5,320 nucleotides of DNA from an uncultured bacterium (GTDB lineage Bacteria > Bacillota > Clostridia > Lachnospirales > Lachnospiraceae): contig CAMBUC010000163.1 of the NCBI GenBank assembly GCA_945871045.1, positions 1-5,320 on the forward strand. The letters run 5' to 3'. Shown one piece after another: positions 4,522 to 5,320 of the stretch. The notes beneath the pieces were generated by a model. That model was not told where the DNA came from, did not search any database, and saw only the letters and a list, made by a program, of their open reading frames with translations. A program made the position numbers and the translations under genes. Within the stretch, counting starts at the first letter, position 1; each line of letters opens with the position of its first letter.

Positions 4522-5320
4522 ATGTTAAAGACACGTATGTCCGGAAACGAGGCGGTGGCACATGCGATCAAACAGATCAATCCTGATGTCATGCCTGCAT
4601 TTCCCATCACTCCTTCCACAGAAATTCCCCAGTTTGTGGCAACAATGATCGCAAACGGAGAAATCGATACCGAATTTATTCCGGTGGAAAGCGAACATAG
4701 TTCTATGAGTGCAGCCATCGGTTCGTCAGCTGCCGGTGCCCGCACATTGACGGCCACTTCCTCCTGTGGACTGGCTTTTATGTGGGAAGTACTTTATGTG
4801 GCAGCTTCCAATCGTTTGCCTATCGCTATGGCAGTTGTAAACCGTGGACTGACAGGCCCTTTGAATATTAATGCAGAGCATTCCGACAGTATGGGCGCCC
4901 GTGATTCCGGATGGCTGCAGATCTATGCGGAAAACAATCAGGAAGTATATGATAATTTCCTTCAGGCCTATCGAATTGCAGAACATCCGGATGTGAAATT
5001 GCCGATCATGATCTGTCAGGACGGATTTATTACCAGTCATGCAGTGGAGAACATCACCCTGTGGGATGATGACAAAATGAAAACATTCGTTGGTGAATAT
5101 GAGCCGGATCACTATCTGTTAAAGGAAGACGAAGTGATGGCAGTGGGACCTTACGCGGCTTCCGGATATTGTATGGAAGCAAAGAAAGCGCAGGCAGAAG
5201 CAATGAAGCGTGCGAAAAAGGTCATTTTAGATGTGGCAAAAGAATTTGAAGCGATCACCGGTCAATCTTATGGCTTTTTTGAAGGATATCGCATGGAGGA
5301 TGCGGAGTATGCACTTGTTG
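4522..5320 (+). CDS. porA: Pyruvate/2-oxoacid:ferredoxin oxidoreductase, alpha subunit (3' end outside window)
   Basis: The frame is open from ATG 4522 to the window end (266 codons; about 390 expected in full). It is the alpha subunit, holding the pyrimidine-binding (PYR) domain of the thiamine-diphosphate enzyme and the start of domain II. Key segments are MSGNEAVAHA (6-15), MPAFPITPSTEIPQF (24-38), VESEHSSMSAAIGSSAAGA (55-73) with the E of VESE, TSSCGLAFMWEVLYVA (79-94), NRGLTGPLNI (108-117) and SDSMGARDSGWLQIYAENNQEVYD (120-143), followed by PIMICQDGF (162-170). All are hallmarks of PorA-type rather than KorA-type chains. AAGGAGG (4507-4513), eight bases before the ATG and inside porD, drives translation; the ATG directly follows the porD TAA. 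An unusual Cys replaces the more common Gln in the TSSxGL loop. A beta subunit (porB), which binds thiamine diphosphate and a [4Fe-4S] cluster, is expected downstream. Substrate, pyruvate versus branched 2-oxoacids, is unproven. Confidence 0.93.
   Translation, partial: MLKTRMSGNEAVAHAIKQINPDVMPAFPITPSTEIPQFVATMIANGEIDTEFIPVESEHSSMSAAIGSSAAGARTLTATSSCGLAFMWEVLYVAASNRLPIAMAVVNRGLTGPLNINAEHSDSMGARDSGWLQIYAENNQEVYDNFLQAYRIAEHPDVKLPIMICQDGFITSHAVENITLWDDDKMKTFVGEYEPDHYLLKEDEVMAVGPYAASGYCMEAKKAQAEAMKRAKKVILDVAKEFEAITGQSYGFFEGYRMEDAEYALV

Noticed and set aside
4449..5112. Minus-strand ORFs antisense to porD/porA (4449-4757 and 4726-5112)
   Set aside because: Both lie opposite clearly coding sequence with intact PorD/PorA motifs; they are frame shadows.

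Overview
The window looks like a gut Clostridia genome, most likely a spore-forming Lachnospiraceae member. The basis is a sugar-ABC lipoprotein with a long Ala/Asp/Glu linker and a strong codon preference, a cotJ spore-coat operon, strong AGGAGG-type ribosome binding sites, and a multi-subunit 2-oxoacid:ferredoxin oxidoreductase. Genus cannot be read from the sequence. The first ~60 bases are not bacterial. They match, from memory, the 3' end of the porcine PRE-1 (SINE1_SS) retroposon, so this end appears to be a pig-host/bacterium chimera and suggests a pig gut metagenome as the source.

Layout: (1) 1-~64, pig SINE tail joined to the bacterial sequence through a short A-rich shared stretch. 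(2) ~60-1217 (+), a sugar-type ABC substrate-binding lipoprotein whose first codons are lost at the junction, closed by a strong intrinsic terminator at 1253-1286. (3) 1318-2378 (-), a two-gene spore coat operon. The upstream ORF joins CotJA-like and CotJB-like regions in one reading frame, and it overlaps cotJC, a manganese-catalase-like protein with its metal ligands intact, by 37 nt. (4) 2397-3393 (+), a sigma-A-type promoter and a tRNA-dihydrouridine synthase, divergent from cotJ. (5) 3394-3631, a 238-base intergenic region with an inverted repeat just after dus, a near-consensus sigma-A promoter, and a ~145-nt leader that can form three hairpins. (6) 3632-5320 (+), a tightly packed operon for the gamma, delta and alpha subunits of a pyruvate/2-oxoacid:ferredoxin oxidoreductase. 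The alpha subunit runs off the end, and a beta subunit is expected just beyond.

How the genes work together: the por genes encode one enzyme that decarboxylates a 2-oxoacid oxidatively with CoA and passes electrons to ferredoxin (or runs in reverse). The two cotJ genes encode parts of one coat sub-complex. The lipoprotein and dus are functionally separate. No defence system, CRISPR array, tRNA, rRNA or bacterial mobile element was seen. The observations most worth checking are the host chimera, the CotJA-CotJB joined frame with its internal start and slippery heptamer, and the structured por leader.
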